From Euryarchaeota archaeon UBA443 (GTDB lineage Archaea > Thermoplasmatota > Poseidoniia > Poseidoniales > Poseidoniaceae), in contig DAKS01000030.1 in the NCBI GenBank assembly GCA_002499195.1, positions 1 to 56,587 on the forward strand: a DNA stretch of 56,587 nucleotides. Direction: 5' to 3'. The stretch's first letter is position 1. Each line of letters begins with the position of its first letter. Made by a program: the position numbers and the translations under genes. Under the pieces are notes generated by a model. It searched no databases, was not told where the DNA came from, and worked only from the letters and a program-made list of their open reading frames with translations. This document shows, in pieces, positions 1 to 10,410 of this stretch.

Positions 1-3000
1 ATTGGTGTTGCTCGATGGGACATAAACAACAGCCAATGGTTGCCAACATGGACCGAAAATAATGCTCTTGACAATGGAAATGAAGACGTTACAAGTCTCA
101 TTGCTGACATTCGACCCGGCTACATCTGGATTGGTGGTAGTGATGGATTCCAACTTATCGGAACAGCCAATGGAACCGAATTCTATGATATTGAGAAATC
201 AAATTCCCTCTATTCCGGAAACGGCGATCCATTTGATTTGACAATGTATGGCTACACAATGTACTATCATCAGGGAGGATCAAGTGATAGCATCTATGGA
301 ATCGATGTTGCAAACTTTACCTCTATCACGCCACTCGATGCTGGCCAACGGATTGGAGAAAACGGTGGAGACATCGTCGGATTGGAAATCATGGGCGATA
401 CGTTGTTTGCCAGTGTAGCTTCGGGACAATGGTGGAACCAGGACGGGAGTGGAGGTATTGTTCAATACGATCTTTCAACAAGCACTTGGAACACGTCTAT
501 TCTGCCATCGGGCCAAGTCGACCGTGTCACTGCATACGAGTCTTCAAGCGGACATACATGGATTTCATGGGGGGAAATTGGCCTTGAGGTTTACAGCCCG
601 AGTGGAACGAAACTAGGATTCTGGGACAACTTGGAGTTCCCTATTCGAGAGATTATCGAATATGATGGCCTTGTTCTCTTTGCTACCGAAGACGGTGTTG
701 AGCGTTTCAATGAGACTTCGTTTTCTTGGGAATCAACATGGACGCCTGGAAACGGTTTGCCAAACAACATGGGCGATTGGATTGGTGAGCTTTGGACCGA
801 TGGAAGTGATCTCCTCGTAGGTTCTGCAACATTCTCTGGCTGGGGAGGGTTCCAGCGCGGAATTGTAGGCCATCTGGATGGATCAACAGGAACATGGTCA
901 ACGTTCGAGACAGGTCGGAATGGTATACCAAACGGATACCCGCTTTCAATGAGTGAGTGCGGTTCGTACCTGTACATCGGCTTGTTCAACAACAATGGCG
1001 GCGTTGTCTATATGGATCTCAACAGTTCTTCTGTGCAGGGGTCATTCACGACATCAGTACTGAGTAGCGGAAGAGTGGCTGCGGTTGCATGTGATTCAGT
1101 TGACACCCTTTACGTCGGTTATGATGCGGATGATCAAGGGATTTCAAAGTACGATACAGCTGCTGGAACCTGGCTTAACAAGTTAACTTCGGCCGCAAAC
1201 AATCTTCCGGAAGATCCGATGTGGCTCGATGCCATGGCTTACTCGAATGGAAAACTCATGATTGGATACGATGATTCGGGAGGTTTTGCCATCATTTCCA
1301 CTCGCGGAACAATTACAGGTCAGGCTAGTGTTCAACAGGTTGGAACGCCCGTAACATCCGTCAAGTATACCGGAACGGAATGGTTGATTGGACAAGCCGG
1401 TGAAGCGAGTGGCTATTCACGCGTGGATAGGTTGGGCAGTTTAGGGCTGTACACAGCCTTTGAACTTCCAGCATTAGTGAGCGGAAATATACCATCAATG
1501 GTTAGTGACGGTTCCAAAATTTGGGTTGCTACAGAAGCCTCTTCAGGGCAAGGAAATGGTGGCGGACAAGGTACCGCTGGAATTCTTCAAGGTTCTTTCA
1601 ACTCGAGTGGGGGCATCGATTGGGAAGAAGGTTGGTCATTCCCGTTCTTTACAACCATTAGTGACATGGCTATCGATGGCACAACTATCTACATCTCTAC
1701 CTCAGGAAGTGGCTTATACACACTCAATGCTACGACTGGAATACTGCAAAAACAAACTGGATCAATTCACGATAGCCTCGGTGGCTTAGATATGCATCAA
1801 TCAAACGGTGTTTCAACATTATATGTTGGTTTACTAGGGACATTTTCGACCGCTGCAGGCGTTCAAGCGTTTGATGTTACAGCACAACAATTTGGTTCAG
1901 GCCAACTCCTCTCAGGACTACCATCTGACAACATACAAGGATTCGCAGTTTCAAACGATCACGTCTATATTGCTACCCAAAATGGAATCGCTCGCTGGAA
2001 CATGACTGCAAACGATTGGGATAATCCACTAACAACAGCGGATGGTCTCCCCTCTTCCAACATTGAGGATATCAAGTTCATCTCCAATACGTTGTACATT
2101 GCTTCTGCGAGTGGCCTTACGCAATACATTCCTGCAACGGGTGCGATCAGTACCAACACAAGTGCAGATGGTTTGCTTGGAAACTCGGTGTGGTCGATCG
2201 AAACATACTCCCCTCCATCCACAAACCAAGCTGTACAACTTGTACTCGGTCACGATGGAGCCGGCTCAGAACGACCCGGCGTTTCGATAGTAGATTCTTC
2301 CTCAAATGGTGTTCTTTCAACACACCGATTTGACCAATTGCCTTCTAACTATGTTACAGCCGTAACCTCCGATTATGCTGGTTTGCATATTGCAACCGAT
2401 GTCGGCCCCATAGTCCACTATGACGGCCTAACACAAGAATTTGAAGATGGATTGGCAAGTTTCCAACTCCCCTCTTGGCCCGTATACAGAATGAGTAGTG
2501 ATGGCACACATCTAATGCTCATGGGGCTCAATGCTATGGCGATCGTAGAGGCACACACAGAGTCTCATTCGTCTGTTAAGTCAGCAACGGTTCAAAATCC
2601 AACCAACGTTGCTGTCGGTGCCAATGGCTTTTGGTTGACCACAAGCGATGCAGGTCTTCGCGGATGGACACCAGCAACTGCATTTGATGAAATGGAAAGC
2701 CAAACATCTCGCTACGCGAATCCACTCAATATCGGTTTCAATTCTCAATACATGGACATCTCAAATATGACTCATCCAGGCTATACCATTGATCTCGTCA
2801 CTCCGGATAGTCCTGTTGCACTAAATGCATCTACTGGCCAGGCGGGCATTCATGGCTTACTATTCCAAACAGTTCCGCTGATTATGACCTCTCCGGTTTC
2901 CAATGCTGCTGTATGGGCAAAATCGTCTACACTAAGATACGATGTAGTGCTTGAATTGGACAATAGCACCGGTGTTGAAGATGGCCTTCAATTGGCTATT

Positions 3001-5691
3001 AACAACGGACAACTCATCAATGGAACACGATTTGTTCCAATCAAACTCATCTCCCCTTCAAACGGTTCAATCGAGGTTAGATTAACTTACGATTGGGTAC
3101 GTCTGGATACGCCGGTTGAAATTTCGGATATGTACGATCGGCCCGATGATGGTGGTGGTGCTCTAACCGTTGAATGGACTCTAGTCCACGATCCTGATTT
3201 CAGTCGCTACCTAGTATATGTTAGTGACCAGCCATGGACTGCTCTTCCAACCGATATCGATCTCGTTGGTAGAATCATTGACAAGTCTGAATCAATTCAT
3301 AGCCGATTGAAAGCTGATGTTACAACTGCAAATGGTGTGCCACTTGTGGATGGAGTTGATTACTACGCCCTTGTTGTCGTCGAATACAACAATGGACGAT
3401 ATGGTCTGCCAAGCCAAGTCTTCGGCCCAGTGACAACCAGTAATGAAGTCCCAACACCACCAGAATGGGCTATTGCTCAGCCTCTTGATGGTGGCGTAGC
3501 AGGCGACCTCGAAACGGAATGGGCCCGATGTACTGCTATTGACCTCCTTGAGACCCGAATTTATGCCTCAACACAACCGATGACGAACATCTTGGGACTC
3601 TCCGTCGAAACCTCAGTGGTTCCAACAGAAGGAAACACTACAATTCTCAATCTAGAACCAGGCAAACCGTACTGGCTTGGATTCACTTGTGTGGATTTAA
3701 CAGGTCAAGAAAATTTGATGAATGCAACAATCATTGGCCCAGTGGTTCCAACAGGAGGTGTTGATGATGGCATACCGCCCGCTAAACTCGAGAATGTTTG
3801 GGCTATCGATACACCGGATGATGAAGGTGGACGCATCACAGTTGGATGGAATGTAAGTGATGCAGATGATTGCGCATACTACGTGGTCTACATGATTACT
3901 GGCGTCGTTTTCACAACGTATCCATCCTCAGTTGCTGGATTTTCAGAATCAACAATTGTCAATAATTGTGATGATAATTCAACTATCGTATCCCAGATTG
4001 ACGACCTACCATTGGTTGACAATTTAGAATATTACATTGGAGTTGTTGCTTTCGATACTTGGCTCAATGGTAACCTCAATGATGTTGAAATCGTGACTGC
4101 AACGCCAATCGATAACTCCAACGGTGCAGCAATGCCACCAAATCGAATTGAAAGCATTCAAGCATATGACCATCCAAACGATGATGGAACTGCAATCGAT
4201 GTAGTATGGTCAATTTCAGATGCCGGAGATTTCAGCAAATACGTTGTCTGGGCAGCTGACAAACCAGTTGACGATGTTGGATATCTGTGGAATGCATACG
4301 GTGATGACCCCGCGTATTGTGGTTGTATCGTCATCGATAAACAGTGGATTGACGAGGACAAGAATCCAATTGAGTTGACATTGAATACTGCTCTATACGG
4401 CGCTGCGACACAGAGCGACCAATTTGGACCTTCTGACACACCTCAGTTGATTAAACCTGGAATTGAATTGTTCGTAACCGTCACAGTCCACGATCTCCAA
4501 GGCAATGTGTACACCGATTCCTTACTCTCTGCGAGTGTCGTTCCAATCAACAATTTCGAAGATACGACTCCGCCGGCTCGTCTTGACGATATTACCCTCT
4601 CAGACCGTCCGATGGATGATGGCTCCGCCCTCCATCTTGATTTTGAACTATCTTCAGCAAGCGATGTGTATCAATACGAAGTATATGCTGCATCTTGGGC
4701 ATTTACGAGCGTTGGTGTGGGAGCAGATGGTCCAAACGAACCTATCGTAACACTCGAACGAAATCCTGAACTTCCGTTAACTATATCGGAATTGGCAGGA
4801 GATTTGCCGGTTCTACCGGGTCAAGAAACATGGGTTGCTGTCGTTCCTGTTGATTCCTCATCAAATTCGTTCAAGACGGATTTGACCGTTGTTTCAGCAC
4901 AATCAATTGATGATGGAGTCACCGACCCAGGGAATTATCTCCCAAGCATTGACAGCATTACACTCAAGTGGGTCGAGGAAACAGATATCCTCGTTACTTG
5001 GAATCATTCCAATGACTTAGATGTGAAAGGATATCAAATCCACATCAATTCAGAAGATTTCATGGATATTTCTGACGCTACATTTGTCGGGGAGACAATG
5101 GCTAACTCAATACTCATCACAAACACAATTTTCACTGATCTTGTCAATTCATCGGATTGGTTCATTTCAGTGACAACCTTTGATGAAAACGAAGTGAAAA
5201 AATCCGTGGATGCTAAGAAAATTAACTCGGTTGATGCTGAAAAAGAAATCGTAAAGGAAGACAGTTCGGAAAACAGTCTAGAGTCGTTGTTGACAACACC
5301 AAATCTCATTGCAGCAGGTCTCGTCCTCCTCTCACTCTTCCTCTTGCTTGCCATTTTCCGAGGAGGGGGAAGGAAGTCTCGAAAAGAGAAAGAATGGGAA
5401 ATTCAAACCGCTACGTGGGGAATCAATGATGACGCGTGGAACTCTCCCCCTCAATCCCAAGCCCCACCACCGCCACCAACCACTCCTATCCAAACTGATT
5501 CACTTTTCCAAGCGGCTGACCGAATTGAACGCCAGGAAATAGGTAGAGAGCAATATGTTGCACAGAGGCCTGTGATGAATCCAATTCGGACGCCTGTGGA
5601 TGATTCATTATTGGACGATCTTGGCATTGATACGCCTCAAAAGCAGTCGAATTCAGGTATTGATACCTCGTTCCTAGATGATTTGTTGTGA
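1..5691 (+). CDS. Giant secreted beta-propeller/FN3-like surface protein, 5' end cut by the window
   Basis: The reading frame is open from base 1 and the first residues already form a propeller blade, so the true start lies outside the window. Residues 1 to about 1000 are repeated blades (motifs such as GIARWN, GLPSNNI) like two-component-regulator or Kelch-type propellers. From about residue 1045 there are four or five FN3-like modules, each opening with a D-x-P-x-D-D-G signature and ending in a D...Y.VY strand (bases near 3136, 3808, 4168, 4603). One hydrophobic helix (about 1764-1787) is followed by Arg/Lys and a cytoplasmic tail with a proline run and two similar Leu/Asp motifs (SLLDDLG, SFLDDLL). 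Expected topology: large outside part, single C-terminal anchor, short inside tail. Ligand unknown; an adhesin, envelope or glycan-binding role is inference. Confidence 0.85.
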   Translation: MGVARWDINNSQWLPTWTENNALDNGNEDVTSLIADIRPGYIWIGGSDGFQLIGTANGTEFYDIEKSNSLYSGNGDPFDLTMYGYTMYYHQGGSSDSIYGIDVANFTSITPLDAGQRIGENGGDIVGLEIMGDTLFASVASGQWWNQDGSGGIVQYDLSTSTWNTSILPSGQVDRVTAYESSSGHTWISWGEIGLEVYSPSGTKLGFWDNLEFPIREIIEYDGLVLFATEDGVERFNETSFSWESTWTPGNGLPNNMGDWIGELWTDGSDLLVGSATFSGWGGFQRGIVGHLDGSTGTWSTFETGRNGIPNGYPLSMSECGSYLYIGLFNNNGGVVYMDLNSSSVQGSFTTSVLSSGRVAAVACDSVDTLYVGYDADDQGISKYDTAAGTWLNKLTSAANNLPEDPMWLDAMAYSNGKLMIGYDDSGGFAIISTRGTITGQASVQQVGTPVTSVKYTGTEWLIGQAGEASGYSRVDRLGSLGLYTAFELPALVSGNIPSMVSDGSKIWVATEASSGQGNGGGQGTAGILQGSFNSSGGIDWEEGWSFPFFTTISDMAIDGTTIYISTSGSGLYTLNATTGILQKQTGSIHDSLGGLDMHQSNGVSTLYVGLLGTFSTAAGVQAFDVTAQQFGSGQLLSGLPSDNIQGFAVSNDHVYIATQNGIARWNMTANDWDNPLTTADGLPSSNIEDIKFISNTLYIASASGLTQYIPATGAISTNTSADGLLGNSVWSIETYSPPSTNQAVQLVLGHDGAGSERPGVSIVDSSSNGVLSTHRFDQLPSNYVTAVTSDYAGLHIATDVGPIVHYDGLTQEFEDGLASFQLPSWPVYRMSSDGTHLMLMGLNAMAIVEAHTESHSSVKSATVQNPTNVAVGANGFWLTTSDAGLRGWTPATAFDEMESQTSRYANPLNIGFNSQYMDISNMTHPGYTIDLVTPDSPVALNASTGQAGIHGLLFQTVPLIMTSPVSNAAVWAKSSTLRYDVVLELDNSTGVEDGLQLAINNGQLINGTRFVPIKLISPSNGSIEVRLTYDWVRLDTPVEISDMYDRPDDGGGALTVEWTLVHDPDFSRYLVYVSDQPWTALPTDIDLVGRIIDKSESIHSRLKADVTTANGVPLVDGVDYYALVVVEYNNGRYGLPSQVFGPVTTSNEVPTPPEWAIAQPLDGGVAGDLETEWARCTAIDLLETRIYASTQPMTNILGLSVETSVVPTEGNTTILNLEPGKPYWLGFTCVDLTGQENLMNATIIGPVVPTGGVDDGIPPAKLENVWAIDTPDDEGGRITVGWNVSDADDCAYYVVYMITGVVFTTYPSSVAGFSESTIVNNCDDNSTIVSQIDDLPLVDNLEYYIGVVAFDTWLNGNLNDVEIVTATPIDNSNGAAMPPNRIESIQAYDHPNDDGTAIDVVWSISDAGDFSKYVVWAADKPVDDVGYLWNAYGDDPAYCGCIVIDKQWIDEDKNPIELTLNTALYGAATQSDQFGPSDTPQLIKPGIELFVTVTVHDLQGNVYTDSLLSASVVPINNFEDTTPPARLDDITLSDRPMDDGSALHLDFELSSASDVYQYEVYAASWAFTSVGVGADGPNEPIVTLERNPELPLTISELAGDLPVLPGQETWVAVVPVDSSSNSFKTDLTVVSAQSIDDGVTDPGNYLPSIDSITLKWVEETDILVTWNHSNDLDVKGYQIHINSEDFMDISDATFVGETMANSILITNTIFTDLVNSSDWFISVTTFDENEVKKSVDAKKINSVDAEKEIVKEDSSENSLESLLTTPNLIAAGLVLLSLFLLLAIFRGGGRKSRKEKEWEIQTATWGINDDAWNSPPQSQAPPPPPTTPIQTDSLFQAADRIERQEIGREQYVAQRPVMNPIRTPVDDSLLDDLGIDTPQKQSNSGIDTSFLDDLL

Positions 5692-5730
5692 TACCGAGAT
5701 GCTCAAGGCATAGTGAGGCAAGGGCAATAC

Positions 5731-6489
5731 ATGAGCGAGGTTGCACAAGGTCCTCGCTCATCGGTTTTTACAACGATGAGGTTCTCAAAGAGAAAGGGTC
5801 TCTTTTTACTTGAAAAACACCTCGCTCGGATGAGAACTCACGCAGAGAAGTTGAGAATTGACGCCACACCAATCAATTCCGATTCAATTCTAAGATTACT
5901 GCTTGAGAATACTCCCGAATTAGACGATGGTCTTCTTCGATTCGAATGTACAGATTCCTTGCAACTCAATATTGCATATCGTCCATTTACAATTCAGAAC
6001 GAACAAGTGGATGCTGTAACCATTGCCAGTCCTATTTGGCCGAAACGTGTTGCAGGGGTCAAACATGGTGCATGGAATGCATACCTTGATGCTCGACAAT
6101 ATGCAGAAAATCAAGGTGCAGATTTGGCATTAATGGTGCATAATTATTCAATCGTAGATGGCGACCGATGCACTCCACTCGTATTGGACGAAGATGGTGT
6201 CATTTGGATAAGCGACTCAGAACTCTCTGTCGATTCGATTACATTTGACGTATTGAAGGCCTCATTGCTCATTGCAGGATATCACATCCAGCGTGGTAAA
6301 CTCAACGAGCGACTCGTAGCTAGATGTGTTGAGGCGATTGCTATTGGTAGCGGCGTTGGTGCTTTGAAAATCGATTCAATCGATGGTGAGTCAATCGGTA
6401 ATGAGCGTTCGCATCTTTTCGATCTATGCGTATCGATTCTTAGAGAACAATACGATGACACAAATCATTGGATGGAGGTTTGGAAATGA
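5731..6489 (+). CDS. pabC: Class IV aminotransferase-fold enzyme, probable aminodeoxychorismate lyase (PabC)
   Basis: PLP enzyme of the branched-chain aminotransferase/4-amino-4-deoxychorismate lyase fold, expected to release p-aminobenzoate and pyruvate from aminodeoxychorismate. The N-terminal part (SSVFTTMRF...KHLARM) matches the fold-IV opening, and the Lys in VKHGAWNAY is the likely PLP lysine. The usual E/T/N-containing loop after the lysine is replaced by VDGDRCTPLVL, which is atypical. ATG 5731 is preferred; an in-frame GTG at 5713 is possible. The 3' end overlaps the next gene by four bases (ATGA), consistent with translational coupling to the PabB-PabA fusion. That neighbour is the main reason to call PabC rather than a branched-chain or D-amino-acid aminotransferase. 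Confidence 0.72.
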   Translation: MSEVAQGPRSSVFTTMRFSKRKGLFLLEKHLARMRTHAEKLRIDATPINSDSILRLLLENTPELDDGLLRFECTDSLQLNIAYRPFTIQNEQVDAVTIASPIWPKRVAGVKHGAWNAYLDARQYAENQGADLALMVHNYSIVDGDRCTPLVLDEDGVIWISDSELSVDSITFDVLKASLLIAGYHIQRGKLNERLVARCVEAIAIGSGVGALKIDSIDGESIGNERSHLFDLCVSILREQYDDTNHWMEVWK

Positions 6490-8675
6490 GGTTGGCCTCT
6501 GTTCGCCATCATCTCACCGAACAAGGACTCCTTGGCCAAGATGCAAGTGCTTTTGGATCTCCTGATGAATTGATGTTGGTTTCAGCCGGCCCGATTAGTC
6601 ACCACTCCCGTTTCTCGTTGCTGTGTGGCCCACCTACAAATCGAGTCACCATACGTCAACCTTCACGAGAAATCTTACCAGTAGCCGAGAATCATTCACC
6701 TCTCTCGGGCCAGACCCAGATTGAGAAAAATGCACAATTTACTTTCCAACGTGAGAGATGGAGCGGTACAGATTGGGTCAAGGCCGATTCAACAACTAGT
6801 GCATCTCTCGCAGGAGGGCTCAGGAAATTGTGTACTCCGAATGATTCGAGTTTTATTGAAGAATCTCAGGACAATCTACCGTTTAACGGACCTTTCTGGG
6901 CAGGTGCATTGGCCTATGATTTACTACAAATTACACAACCTATTCGGTTGCAATACCCGCCAAAAGAAGACGATTTGTTGTGCGTTTTATGGGAGGTGGA
7001 GCGATGCATTATTCATGAAAAGGAAAAGGATGAATTCATCGTTCTTTCAATCGATGAAGAATGGCAAAAGAAAGTTGAAGATTGTCTTGAAACAATCCCA
7101 TACGGAAATGATCCTTTCAAAGTAATACACACCAAAGAGCCAACGCCCAACTGTACAGATATGGAGCATGAAACAATTGTCAAAACGGTCCAATCAGCCA
7201 TTATTGACGGGCAATTGTATCAGTTGAATTATGGTCGTTCTTGGGAGGGAGGAATTCAATCTGAACCTTGGCATATTTTCTCTCATTCTGTTGCATCCAA
7301 TCCAGCACCATACTCGGGATTTTTACATATGAAAGATGATGATTTTGCGCTTGTTTCCGCGTCTCCAGAATCGCTTCTTTGTACAGAAAATGGAGTTATT
7401 ACAACAGCTCCGATCAAAGGGACTGCTCCTAGAGGCGCCTCTGATGCTGAAGAGCTGCTACTTCGAGAAGACATGATTTTCGATCGTAAAGAACGGGCTG
7501 AACATCGCATGTTGGTTGATTTGATGCGAAACGATGTAGGGCAGATTGCACAGCCGAACCAAGTATGGGTTGAGCGATTTGATGTTGAAGCATATGCTGA
7601 GGTTCAACACTTGGTATCTCGAATCAAAGGTCGTTTGAATGACGGCGTGGATCTCTTTGATGCTATTGGAAATGTATTCCCTGGTGGTTCTATTACAGGA
7701 TGCCCGCGGACAGTTGTATGTGCAGCAATCGACGAATTGGAGAAAAAACCGCGCTCATTTTGGACTGGTTCGATGGGCTGGTTTGATCCATCGACAGGAG
7801 ACTCTTCTTGGAACATCCTCATTCGCACAGCAGAACTTCACAAAAAGGACGATTCTTGGTATTCTCGGGTTACAGCAGGCGGAGGGGTCACCATTGAGTC
7901 TAATCCTAAATCAGAAGTTGCAGAAGCGAAATGGAAAGCAAATGCGCTTTTACGGTCGTGTGGGTGGCTGAAAGATCCTATACAATCCAATTCTGTAAAG
8001 AGTCTAGCAATTTATCCACTGCCTCTCGAAAATGAGCAAAATATACATCAAATTTCAACCTCAATTCATACGGAATCGTTCAAGAAAAACGCAGTTTTAC
8101 TCATCGATAACTTGGATTCCTTCACTTACAACATAGCCCACAGTGTATGTGGTCTTGGACATCACGTAAACATCATCTCCGGACGAGAGGAAATCCAGTA
8201 TTCTGCTCAACAACTATTGGATGAACTCCAACCTTCGCACATTATTCTTGGCCCTGGCCCTGGATGGCCGAAAGATAGTCCTTTGACAATGGAACTTGCT
8301 GCTTTATCACTCCATGGTGAAACACCTCCTCTTCTCGGGATATGTCTTGGGCATCAAGCAATAGGTGTAGTTTCAGGACTAGATTTGGTTCAAAGTCCGA
8401 TTGGTCCTGTGCATGGGATCCCAGTCAAGTGCTTGCACGAGCAACAAGGTTTGTTTGAGGGATTGGGCGAGATTTCTATGACGCGATATAACTCTTTGAC
8501 TCATTTAACAGCCGATGAAGGTTCAAATCTGGTCATTGATGCAACCGATGATACGAAATCATTGATTCTTGGATTTCACTCAAAGCATGTTCCGGTGTTC
8601 GGTGTTCAGTTCCATCCTGAATCTGTCGGGAGTCAATTCGGAGACCGCATCCTCTCAAAATTCCTAGAGTTTTGA
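6486..8675 (+). CDS. pabB: Aminodeoxychorismate synthase, PabB-PabA fusion
   Basis: A 729-residue fusion. Residues 1 to about 500 are a chorismate-binding synthase with PIKGTAPRG (Lys near 310), MLVDLMRNDVG and GGSITGCPR. The Lys in PIKGT is typical of PabB, where anthranilate synthases have PIAGT. Residues from about 533 are a class I glutamine amidotransferase: LLIDNLDSFTYN, GPGPGWP, GICLGHQ (nucleophile Cys near 620) and GVQFHPES. Together they turn chorismate plus glutamine into aminodeoxychorismate, the substrate of the upstream lyase. The start is the ATG at 6486, which overlaps the upstream stop and has GGAGGT at 6474-6479, six bases away; an earlier in-frame ATG at 6468 lies inside pabC. 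The domain order (synthase then glutaminase) resembles TrpEG/PhzE fusions rather than plant and fungal PabA-PabB proteins. The product could feed folate or a methanopterin-type cofactor. Confidence 0.88.
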   Translation: MRLASVRHHLTEQGLLGQDASAFGSPDELMLVSAGPISHHSRFSLLCGPPTNRVTIRQPSREILPVAENHSPLSGQTQIEKNAQFTFQRERWSGTDWVKADSTTSASLAGGLRKLCTPNDSSFIEESQDNLPFNGPFWAGALAYDLLQITQPIRLQYPPKEDDLLCVLWEVERCIIHEKEKDEFIVLSIDEEWQKKVEDCLETIPYGNDPFKVIHTKEPTPNCTDMEHETIVKTVQSAIIDGQLYQLNYGRSWEGGIQSEPWHIFSHSVASNPAPYSGFLHMKDDDFALVSASPESLLCTENGVITTAPIKGTAPRGASDAEELLLREDMIFDRKERAEHRMLVDLMRNDVGQIAQPNQVWVERFDVEAYAEVQHLVSRIKGRLNDGVDLFDAIGNVFPGGSITGCPRTVVCAAIDELEKKPRSFWTGSMGWFDPSTGDSSWNILIRTAELHKKDDSWYSRVTAGGGVTIESNPKSEVAEAKWKANALLRSCGWLKDPIQSNSVKSLAIYPLPLENEQNIHQISTSIHTESFKKNAVLLIDNLDSFTYNIAHSVCGLGHHVNIISGREEIQYSAQQLLDELQPSHIILGPGPGWPKDSPLTMELAALSLHGETPPLLGICLGHQAIGVVSGLDLVQSPIGPVHGIPVKCLHEQQGLFEGLGEISMTRYNSLTHLTADEGSNLVIDATDDTKSLILGFHSKHVPVFGVQFHPESVGSQFGDRILSKFLEF

Positions 8676-8724
8676 GCGCATGGTTGAAATGACGGCAGTA
8701 TATGGAGTGGAATGAGGGAAGAAG

Positions 8725-9111
8725 ATGCCAATCTGTCGACTCTGTTCAGGAACCTATCCTCGCGAGTTCTTCATTCATGGAAATGGCCCCAATACACAAG
8801 TCTGTTCACGCTGTGGTGTTGAGCATGGCTATGTTAACAAAGAAGAAGCAGCAAACCTCTATGATGACACGTTGAAGTCTGCCCGGCTTAGCACAATAAC
8901 TCGCCGCTACCGGCCTTTCCTCTACCTCACAGTATTGTGGACCATCTACATTACAACAATCAGTAGTATATCCCCATGGGGATGGTATATGCTGATTATG
9001 CTCATACTTCTTACACTAGCTTCAATCGTTCTTTTCTTCACGAGTGCGGCAAAGTACTCTAGCACCCTTGCTCGATTGACACCGGACTATAAACGCCCTG
9101 AAGGACATTGA
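8725..9111 (+). CDS. Small zinc-finger membrane protein
   Basis: A 128-residue protein of unrecognised family. The N-terminus holds two CxxC pairs (Cys 4/7 and a second pair about 20 residues later, CSRCG), a likely Zn-ribbon-type knuckle. Two hydrophobic helices follow (about 70-90 and 92-115, rich in Trp, Tyr, Ile and Leu), then a short basic tail. It would place a cytoplasmic zinc knuckle next to the membrane. The ATG is preceded by GAGGGAAGAAG. It lies about 50 bases after the PabB-PabA gene on the same strand and ends three bases before the convergent GTPase gene. Function unknown. Confidence 0.7.
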   Translation: MPICRLCSGTYPREFFIHGNGPNTQVCSRCGVEHGYVNKEEAANLYDDTLKSARLSTITRRYRPFLYLTVLWTIYITTISSISPWGWYMLIMLILLTLASIVLFFTSAAKYSSTLARLTPDYKRPEGH

Positions 9112-9114
9112 AAA

Positions 9115-10410
9115 TTACTTTGAGTGGATTCGCAGAACATCACCATCTGATAGTTCATGCTCTGCACCAACAATTCGGCGCGTACGTCCATCCACACCTT
9201 TGATGAATCCATCACCAAGATCAGAATGGACTTTGTAAGCTACCTGTTTCGCTTGAATTCCATTCTGAACGACAAGGGCATCTGGAAGTACATTACCGTC
9301 ACCATCAGTCCACTGGCTTTCATCTTGAACTGGATACACGACAATGCGCTCAAGTTCATCGAAAAGGACCTGGTCGAGTAGTTTAATCAATCCAGTTCCT
9401 TGCAGTTTTTGAACACGTTCTGCTAATACAGAGAGCCCTTTCTTCTGGGCTTCATTCATCGCTTGATCTTGATTCAATTCGAAGTTTGATTCTCCTGCAA
9501 CATATGTGATGAATCCTGCTTTACCTGCTTGACGGAGTGCAAGTTCGGTTTCAGCAGAACATGGAGTGAACGACGGTAGTACGTCATGAAGGTGATCGAG
9601 TACTCCTTCAGGAGCAAGGTCTGCTTTGTTTCCAGCAACAAAGATTGGGAATAGATGTTTTCGTATTGAAGATGCAAGAAGTATCAACACCTCGTCCGAC
9701 CAATCCCAAGGAGACGTCATGTCTGAATGCTGCTGAGCAAACGTGTCGAACGAACGTTGACAAATGGCGTCCGTTGCACCCAATCCTGATAGGCGCTCTT
9801 GCAGAAATTGTGTAAAACCTTTCACGCCCTCAGCCTGAATTCGGCGAGCACCTCTTGACCAACCATCCTTGACGAGCCCGAGTATCCAAGCATCCAATTC
9901 ATTTGTTAGAAATTCTACTTCAGCAAGGGCTTGTTCGATAGCCTGCTCCTTTGTCGCTTTCACCCCTGTTGGATTCCCTTCAATATCTGTCGTACCTGCA
10001 ACATCGATGACTTGGATTAATGCATCACATTCTGCTAAATCGGAAAGGAATGCATTTCCGCGTCCACGCCCTTGGCTTGCACCTGGAACAAGACCTGCAA
10101 CATCGACCAGCATACAAGGAACATAGCGTTGATGTTCTTCGCAGGAACCAGTGCGAGGAGAGCATATACTTCCGCCTCGATCATCACTAAACTGAGCACG
10201 CCCGTCTTCCTCAAGACGTTCGCGTAAGTTACCGCATGGACATGGTTGGCGACTTGGAATAAATGAGAAGCCTACGTTGGGTTCGATGGTACAAAATGGA
10301 TAGTTCGCAATATCGACAGGAATCAGTGTAGACGCTGCGAAGAATGTCGATTTACCGACATTTGGTTTTCCAACCAATCCAATCCGCACGGTTTGACCGC
10401 CTCGCTTCAC
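9115..10410 (-). CDS. YchF/OLA1-related GTP-binding protein (archaeal MJ1332-like)
   Basis: TRAFAC-class Obg-family GTPase, 431 residues. Visible motifs: G1 GKPNVGKST, the family signature NYPFCTIEPNVGF, a Cys-containing insert (PCPCGN...CSPRTGSC), G3 DVAGLVPGAS and G4 NKAD; the last 80 or so residues look like a TGS domain. Length and the cysteine insert match the archaeal branch of YchF-like proteins, which are thought to act on ribosomes or in stress responses; substrate specificity cannot be read here. The start is a GTG whose four bases overlap the TGA of the upstream membrane-protein gene (GTGA), suggesting translational coupling. Confidence 0.88.
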   Translation of the reverse strand: MKRGGQTVRIGLVGKPNVGKSTFFAASTLIPVDIANYPFCTIEPNVGFSFIPSRQPCPCGNLRERLEEDGRAQFSDDRGGSICSPRTGSCEEHQRYVPCMLVDVAGLVPGASQGRGRGNAFLSDLAECDALIQVIDVAGTTDIEGNPTGVKATKEQAIEQALAEVEFLTNELDAWILGLVKDGWSRGARRIQAEGVKGFTQFLQERLSGLGATDAICQRSFDTFAQQHSDMTSPWDWSDEVLILLASSIRKHLFPIFVAGNKADLAPEGVLDHLHDVLPSFTPCSAETELALRQAGKAGFITYVAGESNFELNQDQAMNEAQKKGLSVLAERVQKLQGTGLIKLLDQVLFDELERIVVYPVQDESQWTDGDGNVLPDALVVQNGIQAKQVAYKVHSDLGDGFIKGVDGRTRRIVGAEHELSDGDVLRIHSK

